A stretch of 64,000 nt of DNA from Gilliamella bombicola (GCF_900094945.1 NZ_FMAQ01000003.1:162592-226591), one strand, 5' to 3'; positions 26,739 to 37,828 are shown, counted from the stretch's first letter. Notes: generated from the letters alone by a model not told the origin. Program-made: numbers and translations.

Positions 26739-28853
26739 TTATTCTGCTGTTGGAGCGACATCTACTGTCTGCTCAACAGCATCTTTCATACTCAAACGGA
26801 TTCTGCCTTGGCGATCAATTTCAAGTACTTTAACACTCACTTCTTGACCTACTTTTAAATAATCAGCCACTTTTTCTACTCGATGATCAGCAATTTGAGA
26901 AACATGGACAAGTCCTTCTTTCCCGCCAATAACAGATACAAAGGCACCAAAATCAACGATTCGAGTTACTTTTCCTGTATAAATTTTACCAATTTCGACA
27001 TCAGCAACTAAGTTAGTAATACGCGCCATAGCATCTTTCGCTTTATTACCATCTGAAGCAGCAATCTTAACTGTACCATCATCAGTAATTTCAATGGTTG
27101 TTCCGGTTTCTTCGGTTAAGGCTCGAATTGTTGCGCCACCTTTACCGATAATATCGCGGATTTTGTCAGGATTTACGTTCATTGTATAAATACGTGGTGC
27201 AAATTCTGATATTTCTTGACGAGGTTTATTAATTGCTTGTTCCATTACACCTAAAATGTGTAAACGTGCACCTTTCGCTTGGTTAAGTGCCACTTGCATA
27301 ATTTCTTTAGTGATACCTTCAATTTTGATATCCATTTGTAATGCGCTAACACCTTCGCGCGTACCCGCTACTTTAAAGTCCATATCACCAAGGTGGTCTT
27401 CATCACCAAGAATATCTGACAATACTACAAACTGGTCGCCTTCTTTTACCAACCCCATTGCAATACCAGCAACGGATGACTTAATTGGTACTCCAGCATC
27501 CATTAGTGCCAGCGAAGCACCACAGACAGAAGCCATTGAAGATGAGCCATTTGACTCAGTAATTTCTGATACTACTCGGACAGTGTATGGAAATTCTTCA
27601 CGACTTGGCATTACTGCCGCAACACCACGTTTAGCCAAACGACCGTGACCAATTTCACGACGTTTTGGTGACCCAACCATGCCTGTTTCACCAACAGAAT
27701 AGGGTGGAAAGTTGTAATGAAGTAAGAAACGTTCAGTATATTCACCCGTTAATTCATCAATAATCTGAGCATCACGCTCTGTCCCTAAAGTTGCAGTAAC
27801 TAATGCTTGGGTTTCTCCACGAGTAAACAAAGCACTACCATGTGTTCGTGGTAAAACACCTGTACGGATATCAAGCGCACGAATCATATCCTTTTCGCGA
27901 CCATCAATACGTGGCTCACCAGCAATGACACGCTTACGGACAATTTGGCTCTCTAAATCGACGATGATATTGATAACTTCGTTTTCATCTAATTCTTCAT
28001 TCTGTTCTTTTAGTGCTGCTAATACTTCTTCTTTGATTAAATCAATTTGAGCATAGCGCGCTTGTTTTTCAGTGATACGATAAGCCTCTCCTAGGCGCTC
28101 TTTAGCGAGTTCAACAATAGTATTATATAGCGCTTCATTTTTAGCTGGCGCTACCCAATCCCATTTTTCACAATTGGCTTTTTCTACAAATTCATTGATA
28201 TTATCAATAACAACTTGTTGTTGTTCATGACCAAATACCACTGCGGCTAACATTTGATCTTCAGTCAGTAGATCAGCTTCAGATTCAACCATCAATACTG
28301 CACTTTTAGTTCCTGCAACAACTAAATCTAAACGACTTGTTGCAAGCTCTTTTACTGATGGATTTAAGACAAATTCATCATTAATAAAGCCGACACGTGC
28401 AGCGCCAATAGGGCCGTGGAATGGTACACCAGATAAGCAAAGCGCAGCAGAAGCACCGATCATAGCAACTAAGTCGGGGCTCACATCAGGATTTACTGAA
28501 ACAACAGTTGCAATAATTTGGATTTCATTAACAAATCCTTCTGGGAATAATGGACGAAGTGGGCGGTCAATTAAACGTGCAATTAGGGTTTCGCCTTCAC
28601 TTGGACGGCCTTCGCGTTTAAAAAATCCTCCAGGAATACGCCCTGCAGCATAAGTACGTTCTTGGTAATTAACTGTTAACGGAAAAAAATCTTGACCTTC
28701 TTTTACTTTTTTATTAGCAACAACTGTAACAAATACAGCAGTATCATCCATATTAACCATAACAGCTGCAGTTGCTTGACGAGCCATAATACCGGTCTCT
28801 AAAGTCACAGTATGACGACCATATTGAAATTTTTGATATGTCGGATTAAACAA
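26739..28853 (-). CDS. pnp: Polynucleotide phosphorylase
   Basis: PNPase degrades RNA 3'-5' using phosphate and is a core degradosome enzyme. It has 704 residues against 711 in E. coli. Two RNase PH-like domains (about 1-230 and 310-545) are followed by a KH domain ([14 protein letters not shown] type, here [14 protein letters not shown] near 555) and an S1 domain ([20 protein letters not shown] near 622). Translation starts at TTG (28853), as in E. coli, with AGAGGA about 7 bases upstream. A long stem in the leader (28965-29050) matches the expected RNase III autoregulatory site. Confidence 0.97.
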   Translation of the reverse strand: MFNPTYQKFQYGRHTVTLETGIMARQATAAVMVNMDDTAVFVTVVANKKVKEGQDFFPLTVNYQERTYAAGRIPGGFFKREGRPSEGETLIARLIDRPLRPLFPEGFVNEIQIIATVVSVNPDVSPDLVAMIGASAALCLSGVPFHGPIGAARVGFINDEFVLNPSVKELATSRLDLVVAGTKSAVLMVESEADLLTEDQMLAAVVFGHEQQQVVIDNINEFVEKANCEKWDWVAPAKNEALYNTIVELAKERLGEAYRITEKQARYAQIDLIKEEVLAALKEQNEELDENEVINIIVDLESQIVRKRVIAGEPRIDGREKDMIRALDIRTGVLPRTHGSALFTRGETQALVTATLGTERDAQIIDELTGEYTERFLLHYNFPPYSVGETGMVGSPKRREIGHGRLAKRGVAAVMPSREEFPYTVRVVSEITESNGSSSMASVCGASLALMDAGVPIKSSVAGIAMGLVKEGDQFVVLSDILGDEDHLGDMDFKVAGTREGVSALQMDIKIEGITKEIMQVALNQAKGARLHILGVMEQAINKPRQEISEFAPRIYTMNVNPDKIRDIIGKGGATIRALTEETGTTIEITDDGTVKIAASDGNKAKDAMARITNLVADVEIGKIYTGKVTRIVDFGAFVSVIGGKEGLVHVSQIADHRVEKVADYLKVGQEVSVKVLEIDRQGRIRLSMKDAVEQTVDVAPTAE

Positions 28854-29123
28854 AATAATGTCCTCTTGTTATTTGTTATGTTGAAGTTTGATATTTCGAC
28901 AGGACGCAGTTCTACACTACGCTTATTGATACTCTCTTCAACAATGTGGGGATATATTCAACAAAAAGATTATTTCACTGTCACGACTAATGACAAATCT
29001 ATAAACTATAGAGCTCTCATTAGTCGCGCGAAACATGAGATACAATCTTTACTTTGTTGACTTACATAAAATATTAATTTTTTTGAGCTCTGTATTATAT
29101 CAGAGTGCAAATTTTTCACAACG
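28854..29123 (-). other. pnp leader between rpsO and pnp
   Basis: This region has no gene. It holds the rpsO terminator at its right edge, a long interrupted stem-loop, and presumably a pnp promoter. Confidence 0.5.
28965..29050 (-). promoter_or_regulatory. Long stem-loop in pnp leader, probable RNase III site
   Basis: CGACTAATGA at 28984-28993 pairs perfectly with TCATTAGTCG at 29017-29026. Outside this, AAAGATT at 28965-28971 pairs with AATCTTT at 29044-29050, giving a long interrupted stem. In E. coli the pnp leader forms such a stem, which RNase III cuts so that PNPase can repress itself. Confidence 0.65.
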
Positions 29124-29146
29124 AAAAAGAGGCCTAAGCCTCTTTT
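29124..29146 (-). terminator. Terminator of rpsO
   Basis: AAAAGAGGC and GCCTCTTTT (29125-29133 and 29138-29146) form a 9-bp stem with a 4-base loop, followed on the minus strand by T residues. It lies just after rpsO. Confidence 0.9.
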
Positions 29147-29160
29147 CAAGTAGATGATAA

Positions 29161-29430
29161 TTAGCGACGCAAACCTAGTTTTTTAATCAGTTGGTTATAA
29201 CGTTCGATATCTTTACGACGTAAGTAATCTAATAATTTACGACGGCTAGACACCATGCGTAACAAACCACGGCGACTATGGTGATCTTTTTTATGCTCAG
29301 AAAAATGACCTTGTAAATCATTAATACGCGCAGTTAAAAGAGCAACTTGAACTTCAGTTGAACCGGTATCGTTAGTACCACGACCATATTCAGCAACGAT
29401 TTTCGCTTTAGTTTCTACAGTTAGAGACAT
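29161..29430 (-). CDS. rpsO: 30S ribosomal protein S15
   Basis: S15 is a primary 16S rRNA-binding protein of the small subunit platform. It has 89 residues from the ATG at 29430, which has AGAGG 6 bases upstream. The longer in-frame start at 29487 is rejected because S15 begins [12 protein letters not shown]. The helical protein ends in the conserved [16 protein letters not shown] and LIKKLGLRR. It precedes pnp, as in E. coli. Confidence 0.98.
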   Translation of the reverse strand: MSLTVETKAKIVAEYGRGTNDTGSTEVQVALLTARINDLQGHFSEHKKDHHSRRGLLRMVSSRRKLLDYLRRKDIERYNQLIKKLGLRR

Positions 29431-29578
29431 AATAAACCTCTTAAAATTAACATTAAATATGGAATGACCGATCTCTAATTCAGACATCCCTCAGTATTCA
29501 TACTATAAAATATGAATTGTCCAATTATACTAAAATTTATTAAAATAGCAATTTGATTTGTTTAGTTAACGGCAAGTT

Positions 29579-30502
29579 CTACTTGAGTTCAAAACCATAT
29601 TCTTCTTGAATAAGTTTTTTTAGTTCTTCAATATAATTTTGAGCTGATAGACTTAATTGAGCTTTTTGGGATGTGATCCAACCGATTAGAATTTTTTCTT
29701 CTACATCTAAGGGGATTGATAAAATATCAGAACCATTTAAATCGGTACTTAAAACCCCTGTGCTAATCGTATAACCATTAAGTCCATGCAATAGATTAAA
29801 TAACGTTGCCCTATCACTAACATGAATACTTTTTTTATGATAAACCGTACTTAAAATCTCTTCGGAAAAATAAAATGAGTTATATTCACCCTGCTCGAAA
29901 GAAAGATAAGGATAATCATCTAAATCATCTAACGTTAATGACTTCATTTCCGCTAATGGATGATGAGTACTAATAAATACATGAGGATGCGCTTCAAAAA
30001 GTGGATTAAAGGTCAATCGATGTTCTTTCAGTAATCGCAAAATTACCTTTTGGTTAAAATCAGTCAAATATAAGATGCCAACTTCACTGCGTAAATTAGC
30101 AACATCGGTAATAATATCGTATGTTCTTGTTTCTCTGAGTGTAAACTCGTATTCATCTGTATGATTTTTTTTAATTAGATTAACAAAGGCATTGACCGCA
30201 AAAGCATAATGTTGGGTAGATATACTACATAGCTGCTTAGATGGTGCTTTTTTTGAATAGTGCTGTTGCAATAACTCAGCCTGATCTAAAACTTGTTTAG
30301 CATAACCTAAAAACTCAACACCATCGGTCGAAAGTGAAACGCCTTTGGAGGTACGTACAAAAATCTCAATACCAAATTCAGCTTCTAAATCCTTTACCGC
30401 CGTAGATAAACTCGGTTGTGTAATATACAAATTTTTAGCTGCCTCATTAATTGAGCCTGAACGTGCAATTTCTAAAATATATCGTAGTTGTTGGAGTTTC
30501 AT
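29579..30502 (-). CDS. LysR-type transcriptional regulator
   Basis: The protein has 307 residues from the ATG at 30502 (MKLQQLRYILEIA), the normal LysR start. The N-terminal winged helix-turn-helix is at about 1-60 (GSINEAAKNLYITQPSLSTAVKDLEAEFGIEIFVRT) and a periplasmic-binding-like effector domain follows at about 90-300. The first residues resemble CysB, but the rest does not, and it looks more like LysR regulators common in Firmicutes. A transfer origin is therefore possible. It lies leftward of yfcA, between the yfcA and rpsO units. Its target and effector are unknown. Confidence 0.85.
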   Translation of the reverse strand: MKLQQLRYILEIARSGSINEAAKNLYITQPSLSTAVKDLEAEFGIEIFVRTSKGVSLSTDGVEFLGYAKQVLDQAELLQQHYSKKAPSKQLCSISTQHYAFAVNAFVNLIKKNHTDEYEFTLRETRTYDIITDVANLRSEVGILYLTDFNQKVILRLLKEHRLTFNPLFEAHPHVFISTHHPLAEMKSLTLDDLDDYPYLSFEQGEYNSFYFSEEILSTVYHKKSIHVSDRATLFNLLHGLNGYTISTGVLSTDLNGSDILSIPLDVEEKILIGWITSQKAQLSLSAQNYIEELKKLIQEEYGFELK

Positions 30503-30695
30503 AATATCAGTTAATGTCTTAACACAAACTATCTTGCTTAACACAAATATATACTAAATCATATTTAAGTGAAGTAAATAATTGTTATCGTTTTTATACT
30601 CAAACACATGCTTTCCTGAAAGTTTTTAACAACGATTTTGTTGCGCTATAAAATAGTGATGAAAAACAAATATTAATGATTAAAATGGTGAGCAA

Positions 30696-31448
30696 TTAAA
30701 AGAAGTTTTCGTAAATTAATTTTATACTCATAAGCGTTGAAACAGTAATTAGCATTGGTCTGATTAATTTGCGACCTTTAGCAATGACCATCTTAGCGCC
30801 AAGTCTTGCACCTATAAATTGACCAACTAGCATGACAAGTCCAATTGACCATATCACTTCGCCACCAATAATAAAAAACAGTAAACCGGCTAAATTTGAA
30901 GTGAAGTTTAACACTTTGGTATGTGCTGTGGCTTTAGTTAAATTAAAGCCAGCTAGTGTGATATAGGCTAACGCATAAAATGAACCCGCGCCAGGCCCAA
31001 AAAATCCATCATAAAAACCAATTGCCAAAGCTGGTATTAGTGCAAATTGGATAAATGAAAAGCGACTTTTACGATCGTTTTCACCAATGGTTGGAGAAAG
31101 CAAAAAATAAAGTCCCACGCCAATGGTTAGAATAGGTAGTAATAGCTTTAAAAAATCAGCTTGGACATGCATAACCGACAACGTTCCAACTGCCGATCCG
31201 ATAAAAGCAAACATGATTGCCCATTTTTGCTGTTTTAAATCCACCATATGCTGACGAATAAAATATAAACTAGCTGAAAATGAACCACCACAGCTTTGTA
31301 ATTTATTGGTTGCCAAGGCACTGGCTGGCGGCAGTCCAACAGCAAGTAAAGCCGGAACGGTTAATAAACCACCGCCACCAGCAATTGAATCAATAAAACC
31401 TGCTAAAGTAGCAATAATAAACAGTAAGATAAGTAATTCATAACTCAT
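30696..31448 (-). CDS. yfcA: TSUP/TauE-family membrane transporter YfcA
   Basis: This inner-membrane protein of 250 residues has about eight hydrophobic helices and the TauE/SafE (TSUP) signature [23 protein letters not shown] near its start and [19 protein letters not shown] at mid-protein. It matches E. coli YfcA along its length. Family members export sulfur-containing or organic anions, but the substrate of YfcA is not known. Its start overlaps the aroC stop by four bases. In E. coli mepA sits between aroC and yfcA; here mepA is gone. Confidence 0.9.
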   Translation of the reverse strand: MSYELLILLFIIATLAGFIDSIAGGGGLLTVPALLAVGLPPASALATNKLQSCGGSFSASLYFIRQHMVDLKQQKWAIMFAFIGSAVGTLSVMHVQADFLKLLLPILTIGVGLYFLLSPTIGENDRKSRFSFIQFALIPALAIGFYDGFFGPGAGSFYALAYITLAGFNLTKATAHTKVLNFTSNLAGLLFFIIGGEVIWSIGLVMLVGQFIGARLGAKMVIAKGRKLIRPMLITVSTLMSIKLIYENFF

Positions 31449-32518
31449 AGCGTATTGACATCATTACATTGAGCGCGATAGCGAAGATAATGATCCATGA
31501 GCACTATAGCAACCATCGCTTCAGCGATGGGCACGGCGCGTATTCCTACACATGGATCATGTCGACCATGAGTTGATACTTCAACGGTTTCACCATGAAT
31601 ATCGATTGATTGCCCTGCAATTTCAATACTTGGGGTTGGCTTTAAAGCGATACTGGCTAATATCGTTTGTCCTGAGCTAATCCCCCCTAAAATACCACCA
31701 GCATGGTTAGATAAAAAACCTTGCTTAGTTATTTCATCTCGATTTTCACTACCTCGTTTATTAACAACTGCATAACCATCACCAATTTCAACACCTTTCA
31801 CCGCATTAATACTCATTAACGCATGTGCAAGTTCAGCATCTAATTTGTCAAATACAGGTTCACCAAGTCCTACTGGAACATTTTCGGCAACAATGCAAAC
31901 TTTAGCGCCAATTGAGTCACCCTCTTTTTTCAGTGTTCTGAGCAACTGATCAAGCGCCTCTAATTTACTTTCATCAGCACAAAAAAATGGATTTTGTTCA
32001 ACTTGTTGCCAGTCTTTTAATTCACATTTTACATCGCCCATCTGAGCCAAATAACCACGAATGGTTATGCCAAGTTTTTCTTGCAGATATTTTTTGGCAA
32101 TCGCGCCAGCAGCAACGCGCATGGCAGTTTCACGAGCAGAAGAACGACCTCCACCACGATAATCACGTATGCCATATTTATTTTGATAAGTATAATCTGC
32201 ATGGCTTGGTCTAAAGATATCTTTAATTTTGCTATAATCTTGAGAACGTTGGTCAGTGTTTTCAATAAGTAATCCAATACTTGTACCTGTTGTTACACCC
32301 TCAAATACGCCAGATAAAATTTTAACTTGGTCGGCTTCTCGGCGCTGAGTAGTATAGCGAGATGAACCCGGTCGACGGCGGTCAAGATCATGTTGCATAT
32401 CTGATTCAGTTAATGCAAGTCCAGGAGGAACGCCATCGACAACACATCCTAATGCTATGCCGTGTGACTCACCAAATGTGGTCACTTTAAATAATTTTCC
32501 GATTGAGTTTCCAGCCAT
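31445..32518 (-). CDS. aroC: Chorismate synthase
   Basis: AroC converts 5-enolpyruvylshikimate 3-phosphate to chorismate, the last common step of aromatic amino acid synthesis, using reduced FMN. It has 357 residues (E. coli 361). [19 protein letters not shown] at about 13-31, the DRRRPG motif near 46, [20 protein letters not shown] near 120 and [15 protein letters not shown] near 270 are all family signatures. It lies 30 bases after prmB and overlaps yfcA. The pheA gene further right uses its product. Confidence 0.98.
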   Translation of the reverse strand: MAGNSIGKLFKVTTFGESHGIALGCVVDGVPPGLALTESDMQHDLDRRRPGSSRYTTQRREADQVKILSGVFEGVTTGTSIGLLIENTDQRSQDYSKIKDIFRPSHADYTYQNKYGIRDYRGGGRSSARETAMRVAAGAIAKKYLQEKLGITIRGYLAQMGDVKCELKDWQQVEQNPFFCADESKLEALDQLLRTLKKEGDSIGAKVCIVAENVPVGLGEPVFDKLDAELAHALMSINAVKGVEIGDGYAVVNKRGSENRDEITKQGFLSNHAGGILGGISSGQTILASIALKPTPSIEIAGQSIDIHGETVEVSTHGRHDPCVGIRAVPIAEAMVAIVLMDHYLRYRAQCNDVNTL

Positions 32519-32548
32519 AATAAATTTATTCCAATTATTGAAAGCAGC

Positions 32549-33442
32549 TTATTTAAAACAGTCATGATATTGAACTAACTCTTCACGAGTGATCGCAAAC
32601 ACGCCCAGACCACCATGCTTAAATTCGATCCAATTAAATGGGACATCTGGATATTGTTGCTGTAAGCTAATCCAGCTATTGCCGACTTCACAGACTAATA
32701 CACCCTCTGGAGTTAAATAATCTATCGCATCTCGTAAAATTGTTTTTACCAAATCTAAACCATCAAAGCCCGCCTCTAACGCTAATTTCGGTTCATATAA
32801 AAACTCATCTGGCAAATCACTCATATCTTCACTATCAACGTAAGGCGGATTTGTGACAATTAGATCATATTGTTTTACAGGCACATCATTAAATAGATCT
32901 GACAAAATAGGGGTAACTTGAAAATCCATTTCGTGCATTTCAATATTTGTTTGCGCAATATCTAATGCTTCTAATGAAATATCGGTGATATCAACCTGAG
33001 CATCAGCAAACTCATAAGCACAAGCAATACCAATACAACCACTGCCTGTGCACAAATCTAAAATATTTTTAGGCTCAGTAAATATTATCTGTTCAAAATG
33101 ATTATTGATGAGTTCACCAATAGGAGAACGAGGAATTAATACACGTTCATCGACATAAAAAGAATGGCCACAAAACCAAGCTTGATTAGTTAAATAAGGG
33201 GTTGGTACACGATCTTTAATTCGTTTTTGAATAACATCAAAAAGTTGATTTTTTTCATCATTAGTCAGATTTGCCGAATAAAATTCCGTAGGAATAAACA
33301 AAGATAGACCTAATGTTGCTAAAATGAGTTGTTTAGATTCATCAATAGGATTATCTGTACCATGTCCTAAAAAAACATCTGATAGATTAAGTTGCGATGC
33401 TGTCCAACGTATAAAGTCCTGAACTGTGCGTAAGTTTTCCAT
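32549..33442 (-). CDS. prmB: Ribosomal protein L3 glutamine methyltransferase
   Basis: PrmB methylates a glutamine side chain on ribosomal protein L3. It has 297 residues. The SAM-binding motif LDLCTGSGCIGIA is near 133-145 and the catalytic NPPY is at about 199-202 (IVTNPPYVDSEDM). An N-terminal helical domain covers residues 1-95. It is upstream of aroC, as in E. coli. Confidence 0.96.
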   Translation of the reverse strand: MENLRTVQDFIRWTASQLNLSDVFLGHGTDNPIDESKQLILATLGLSLFIPTEFYSANLTNDEKNQLFDVIQKRIKDRVPTPYLTNQAWFCGHSFYVDERVLIPRSPIGELINNHFEQIIFTEPKNILDLCTGSGCIGIACAYEFADAQVDITDISLEALDIAQTNIEMHEMDFQVTPILSDLFNDVPVKQYDLIVTNPPYVDSEDMSDLPDEFLYEPKLALEAGFDGLDLVKTILRDAIDYLTPEGVLVCEVGNSWISLQQQYPDVPFNWIEFKHGGLGVFAITREELVQYHDCFK

Positions 33443-33589
33443 AATGACTCCAAATGCTTTAGGAGAGGAAGGTGTTATTTGTCATTTTAGGCAACTGCCT
33501 TCAATAGGTTTTGCTAGAGTAATCTTGACAGTATGCTTCTAACAGCAACGTTGAACCTAATGTTCTACCCTTTAATGACTAACTATTTA

Positions 33590-33677
33590 TGGCGGTGAGG
33601 AAGGGATTCGAACCCTTGATACGTTGCCGTATACACACTTTCCAGGCGTGCTCCTTCAACCACTCGGACACCTCACC
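33590..33677 (-). tRNA. tRNA-Ser (GGA)
   Basis: An 88-base class II tRNA with encoded CCA. The anticodon stem CACGC/GTGTG surrounds the loop CTGGAAA, giving anticodon GGA. The long variable arm (TATACGGCAACGTAT) and overall sequence match E. coli serW/serX. Confidence 0.97.
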
Positions 33678-33748
33678 TAATTATTAGCACCTGCCTTTTC
33701 AAGCAGGCTGCATACTATAATGATCACAAGATAATTAATCAAGCTTTT

Positions 33749-33838
33749 TTAATTCATACAAACGATGATACCAAATGTTACCAAAACAGCTAATACCCCG
33801 GCAGTTGTAATCAATGCATATTTTAAATTTGAACACAT
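33749..33838 (-). CDS. Small membrane peptide, 29 residues
   Basis: Starting 24 bases after the prc stop codon in the same direction, an ATG at 33838 with GGAG about 8 bases upstream opens a 29-codon frame. It has a short polar start (MCSNLKYA), one hydrophobic helix (LITTAGVLAVLVTFGIIVC) and a two-residue tail. It looks like a single-pass membrane peptide co-transcribed with prc. I do not recognise the family. A good ribosome binding site and the membrane-helix composition argue that it is real, but its short length leaves doubt. Confidence 0.5.
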   Translation of the reverse strand: MCSNLKYALITTAGVLAVLVTFGIIVCMN

Positions 33839-33862
33839 TTCATTATCTCCAATTATTTTTTA

Positions 33863-35944
33863 TTAATTAGCTTTTTCGATTGGCAAATCGAGCGAAATAA
33901 CTCCATTAATAGAGTTACTACCTCTAATTTTTGGATATTTAGGCGCAAAATCAAGAAGTATCTCTATAGACTCATCCAAATAAGCATCGGGTTGCTTATA
34001 ATCTTTAGGTAAATCATCTAATTTAGTGATCGACGGTAAACCTGCTTTATTTAAACGCTCATTCATTCTTTTTAAACTACGTTCATCATTAGTTTTTTGT
34101 TCTGCTTCTCTTTTTTGCTTATTCAATGAAACAACATATTGATGATCTTTTTTGTCATTAAAAGTTTTAATATCTTCATCAATATAAATAAATTCAGTAT
34201 TTTTTGAAATTCTAGCCAAATGTTGTGATTCCAAATCAGGTAGCAATGGCTTAATATTGAAAAGAGTCAAATAATCAGCCGAAGCAATTTTATCCCAAGG
34301 CAAGGCATTGTCTAAGAATCGTTCACCTGTTTCATCGACATATTTAACATTATTCATTTCAATGTCTGGTTCAACACCTTTTAATTGAGTACTACCACCA
34401 TTGATACGATAAAACTTCTGAATAGTGTACTGAGCGCCACCAAATTCAGGCCAATTTGGATGCAATCTTGCATCAACCGGATAAGAAATGTTACGAGATG
34501 TTTGTACAGTTCCTTTCCCATAAGTCGTTTCACCAACAATTAATGCACGCCCATAGTCTTGCATGGCAGCAGAAAATATTTCTGATGCTGATGCGCTATA
34601 ACGATTAACCATTACAACAAGCGGACCTGTGTACTCTATACCTTTATTCTTGTCATCATAAGTGATGACTTTTTGTAAATTATCACGCACCTGAACAACC
34701 GGTCCACTATCAATAAATAAACCAGTTAAAGAAATAACTTCGGCTAATGAACCACCACCATTATCTCGTAAATCAATAACCAGCCCTTGCAAATTTTCTT
34801 TATTTGCTTTCGATAAGAGTGAATCAACTTTTTCGGTTAATCCCATATAGAAACTCGGTATTTCAATAACGCCTACTTTACCGCGTTCATTATCAATAAT
34901 TTTTAATTTTGCTTCACGATCTTCAAAATGAATTTTATCACGAGTAAGTTCGATAACTTTTGCTTTACTGTTATTACCCGCTGGTAAAATTTCTAATTTC
35001 ACGACAGTGCCTTTCGGCCCACGAATTTTATCGACAATGTCATCTAGACGCCAACCAATAACGTCTTCAATTGCAGAATTGCTTTGACCTACCCCAATAA
35101 TTTTATCCCCTACGGAAAGTTGCTTACTTTTTTCTGCAGGCCCACCGGTTACAAAAGACATAATCACTGTATAATCATCTTGCTGACTTAATGTTGCACC
35201 AATACCTTCAAAGGATAAACTCATTTCAGAATCAAAATCTCGTTTTTTACGTGGCGCTAAGTAGCTGGTGTGGGGGTCAATCTCTCTTGCAAATGCATTC
35301 ATAAATACTTGAAAGGCATCTTCGTTATTTGATTGCATTACTGTTTTTAAAACACGATTATAACGTTTAGTTAATATTTCACGGATCTCTTTTTCATTTT
35401 TTCCAGATAAAGATAAATTCAACTCGTCATATTTAACTCGTTTATCCCAATAGACATTTAGTTCAGTTTCAGAAGTAGGCCACGCAATTTCTTCACGATT
35501 AAAATCAACTTCATCGTTAGTAGAAAAATCCATTGGTTTTTGTAAAACTTCAAGGGCGTATTGATAACGGTTATAACGTTTTTGCAAAAAGAGATTATAG
35601 ATGTCATAAGCCGTTTTTAGATTACCATCAATTAATTCCTGACCTAAAGATTCTTGTCTATTTCGAAAGCTATCAACATCACTTTGAATAAATAAAGATT
35701 TATTGCTATCTAATAATTTGAAATAGCGATCAAAAATCTTCGAAGAAAAAGCACCATCTAAAGCAAAATTACGATAATGTGACTGAGTAAAAAAATTTGT
35801 CACACGCCTAGCAACAACTTGGTGGATCTCATCTTGCTTTAAAAGAGGTATCTGTTCTTTATCTTGTGTTTTTGCCTGAGCGTTTTGATAAAAAATACAC
35901 AAAACAAGGCTAAATGTAATAATACCTTTCAGTAATTTATTCAT
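33863..35944 (-). CDS. prc: Tail-specific protease Prc
   Basis: Prc is a periplasmic serine protease that trims penicillin-binding protein 3 and, with NlpI, degrades peptidoglycan hydrolases such as MepS. It has 693 residues (E. coli 682) after a signal peptide (LLKGIITFSLVLCIFYQNAQA). A PDZ domain lies at about 235-325 (FEGIGATLSQQDDYTVIMSF). The catalytic Ser/Lys dyad lies in NRYSASASEIF and GETTYGKGTVQ (about 450-480). The C-terminal Prc-specific domain carries charged helices. It follows proQ by 9 bases, as in E. coli. Its adaptor NlpI is encoded at 25852-26712. Confidence 0.97.
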   Translation of the reverse strand: MNKLLKGIITFSLVLCIFYQNAQAKTQDKEQIPLLKQDEIHQVVARRVTNFFTQSHYRNFALDGAFSSKIFDRYFKLLDSNKSLFIQSDVDSFRNRQESLGQELIDGNLKTAYDIYNLFLQKRYNRYQYALEVLQKPMDFSTNDEVDFNREEIAWPTSETELNVYWDKRVKYDELNLSLSGKNEKEIREILTKRYNRVLKTVMQSNNEDAFQVFMNAFAREIDPHTSYLAPRKKRDFDSEMSLSFEGIGATLSQQDDYTVIMSFVTGGPAEKSKQLSVGDKIIGVGQSNSAIEDVIGWRLDDIVDKIRGPKGTVVKLEILPAGNNSKAKVIELTRDKIHFEDREAKLKIIDNERGKVGVIEIPSFYMGLTEKVDSLLSKANKENLQGLVIDLRDNGGGSLAEVISLTGLFIDSGPVVQVRDNLQKVITYDDKNKGIEYTGPLVVMVNRYSASASEIFSAAMQDYGRALIVGETTYGKGTVQTSRNISYPVDARLHPNWPEFGGAQYTIQKFYRINGGSTQLKGVEPDIEMNNVKYVDETGERFLDNALPWDKIASADYLTLFNIKPLLPDLESQHLARISKNTEFIYIDEDIKTFNDKKDHQYVVSLNKQKREAEQKTNDERSLKRMNERLNKAGLPSITKLDDLPKDYKQPDAYLDESIEILLDFAPKYPKIRGSNSINGVISLDLPIEKAN

Positions 35945-35953
35945 TCAAATTCT

Positions 35954-36502
35954 CTATTTATTGATAATATATTCAGGTTTAACCGTTAATTCCATACCTG
36001 CACCAATTTTTACTTTAATATGATCTTTTTCAATATTGATAATTTGTACTTTTATAGGTTTATTACCTACTAAAACTTTAACAAAATCACCGTTATTTAA
36101 AGGTTTAACTTTTTTCGAAGGCTGTTGAGTAGTTTTACGTTTTTCTTTTGCTTGTTCTTTAAAACGTTCTTTAGCCTTTTCTTTGCTCTCCTTTAATTGC
36201 TGTTGAGCATGATCCATTTGTTCTTGGTTAATAACTTCATTAGGGTTGCCATCTAAATCAATACGATTAGCACCCTCTTTTATACTATGTAAGTAACGCC
36301 AACTCATTGTGTAAGAACGTAATGCAATACGAAGTTTAGTTTTACTTAATATTTGACAACCGTCTAGACGCGAAATAATATCTTGAAAGATCCCAATCTT
36401 TAATGGTTTTGCTTCACCCTCAAGGGTAAAACAATTCGGGAATTGTTGAGCTAAATAAGCAATAATCTCTTTACTATTTGTTAATTGAAACTGATTTTCC
36501 AT
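35954..36502 (-). CDS. proQ: RNA chaperone ProQ
   Basis: ProQ binds structured 3' ends of small RNAs and mRNAs. It has 182 residues, shorter than E. coli (232). The FinO-like N-terminal RNA-binding domain is at about 8-115 (IIAYLAQQFPNCFTLEGEAKPLKIGIF, RIALRSYTMSWRYL). A Lys/Glu/Gln-rich linker at about 100-130 is shorter than in E. coli. The C-terminal Tudor-like domain (GDFVKVLVGNKPIKVQIINIEKDHIKVKI) ends the protein. It is upstream of and coupled to prc. Confidence 0.96.
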   Translation of the reverse strand: MENQFQLTNSKEIIAYLAQQFPNCFTLEGEAKPLKIGIFQDIISRLDGCQILSKTKLRIALRSYTMSWRYLHSIKEGANRIDLDGNPNEVINQEQMDHAQQQLKESKEKAKERFKEQAKEKRKTTQQPSKKVKPLNNGDFVKVLVGNKPIKVQIINIEKDHIKVKIGAGMELTVKPEYIINK

Positions 36503-36904
36503 TGGTTATCCCATAGCAACTAAATTTTACTAGCGTTAAAGTATATCGCAGCTTATATAATAACACTAACTATCTTTTTTTCGTTCATTAATAATTGTTA
36601 TAACATCCTAAATACTATTATAAAAACACTCTATATTAGAATATACAATCAAATATTGAACTTACTGCTCTTACTATTAGAAAAGCATAGCATAGATACT
36701 TATGGTTATAAACTAAGAGGAATTAAAAAATAGAAATAAAACCTGGTGACTATTATGAAATATAAATGCTGTATCAAAAAAAGAAAGACATAACAATTAG
36801 CCAAATTATCTTTTTAATCGCATCTTAGTTACTGCATATTGAACGTTATCAAACATATGATATTATCAACTCACATTTTTGATAACCTAATAGGCAACTA
36901 TACC
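36503..36904. other. Gene-free AT-rich stretch
   Basis: About 400 bp between divergent proQ and the BamE-like lipoprotein gene. No gene or clear structure is visible. Both promoters must lie here. Confidence 0.4.
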
Positions 36905-37267
36905 ATGAAAAATATAAAAAAATTTCTTGTAATTCTAAGCTCTATACTCGCCCTATCGGCATGTGCACAAAAAAATTTTATTGAACAAGGCTCTCCTCTT
37001 AATAACGAAAAAGTAAGCAAAATTGTTGAAGGTTCATCCACTGAATCTCAAATCTTATCTATATTTGGAGAACCTACAACTAAAAAAATCCTTAATAATA
37101 ACGAAACACAGTGGACATACCAATACACTAAAAAAAGCTCAACCAGTCATATGTTAATTGGTGAAACACAATACAATATCCTTGAAGGAAAGCTAGATAT
37201 TATTATTTCTAAAGGCGTTGTAACTTGGTTTAATTATGACGAAAATCAAAAACAAAAAAAATGGTAA
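36905..37267 (+). CDS. BamE/SmpA-like small lipoprotein
   Basis: The protein has 120 residues from the ATG at 36905. A longer start at 36839 is rejected because it lacks a signal peptide start. The signal MKNIKKFLVILSSILALSAC ends in a lipobox with Cys near 20. The mature part contains VSKIVEGSSTESQILSIFGEPT, followed by a TQWTYQYT strand and a hydrophobic closing strand. This is the pattern of the SmpA/OmlA (BamE-like) fold: a helical start, then a Gly-x-Pro turn and beta strands. The E. coli bamE itself looks different, so this is a paralogue-type lipoprotein of unknown role. Confidence 0.65.
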   Translation: MKNIKKFLVILSSILALSACAQKNFIEQGSPLNNEKVSKIVEGSSTESQILSIFGEPTTKKILNNNETQWTYQYTKKSSTSHMLIGETQYNILEGKLDIIISKGVVTWFNYDENQKQKKW

Positions 37268-37403
37268 TCAAATTAAAGTAATATTATTTTATAGCACATC
37301 ATCAAGATGTGCTTTTCATTTTATGTCTAATCTTTATTATCTAATTCTATTTACCTTAAAAACGTTTAAACATCATTCATCTATTCTCTAATGCTCATAC
37401 AGT

Positions 37404-37440
37404 TCTGGACAAAATTGTGCTTTAAGTTATACTTGTCAAC

Positions 37441-37441
<1 letters not shown>
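37404..37441 (+). promoter_or_regulatory. Promoter of rnpB
   Basis: TGGACA at 37406-37411 and TATACT at 37428-37433 are spaced by 16 bases, and the RNase P RNA begins 8 bases after the -10 element at 37441. This is a near-consensus sigma-70 promoter in the right place. Confidence 0.75.
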
Positions 37442-37827
<386 letters not shown>

Positions 37828-37828
37828 T

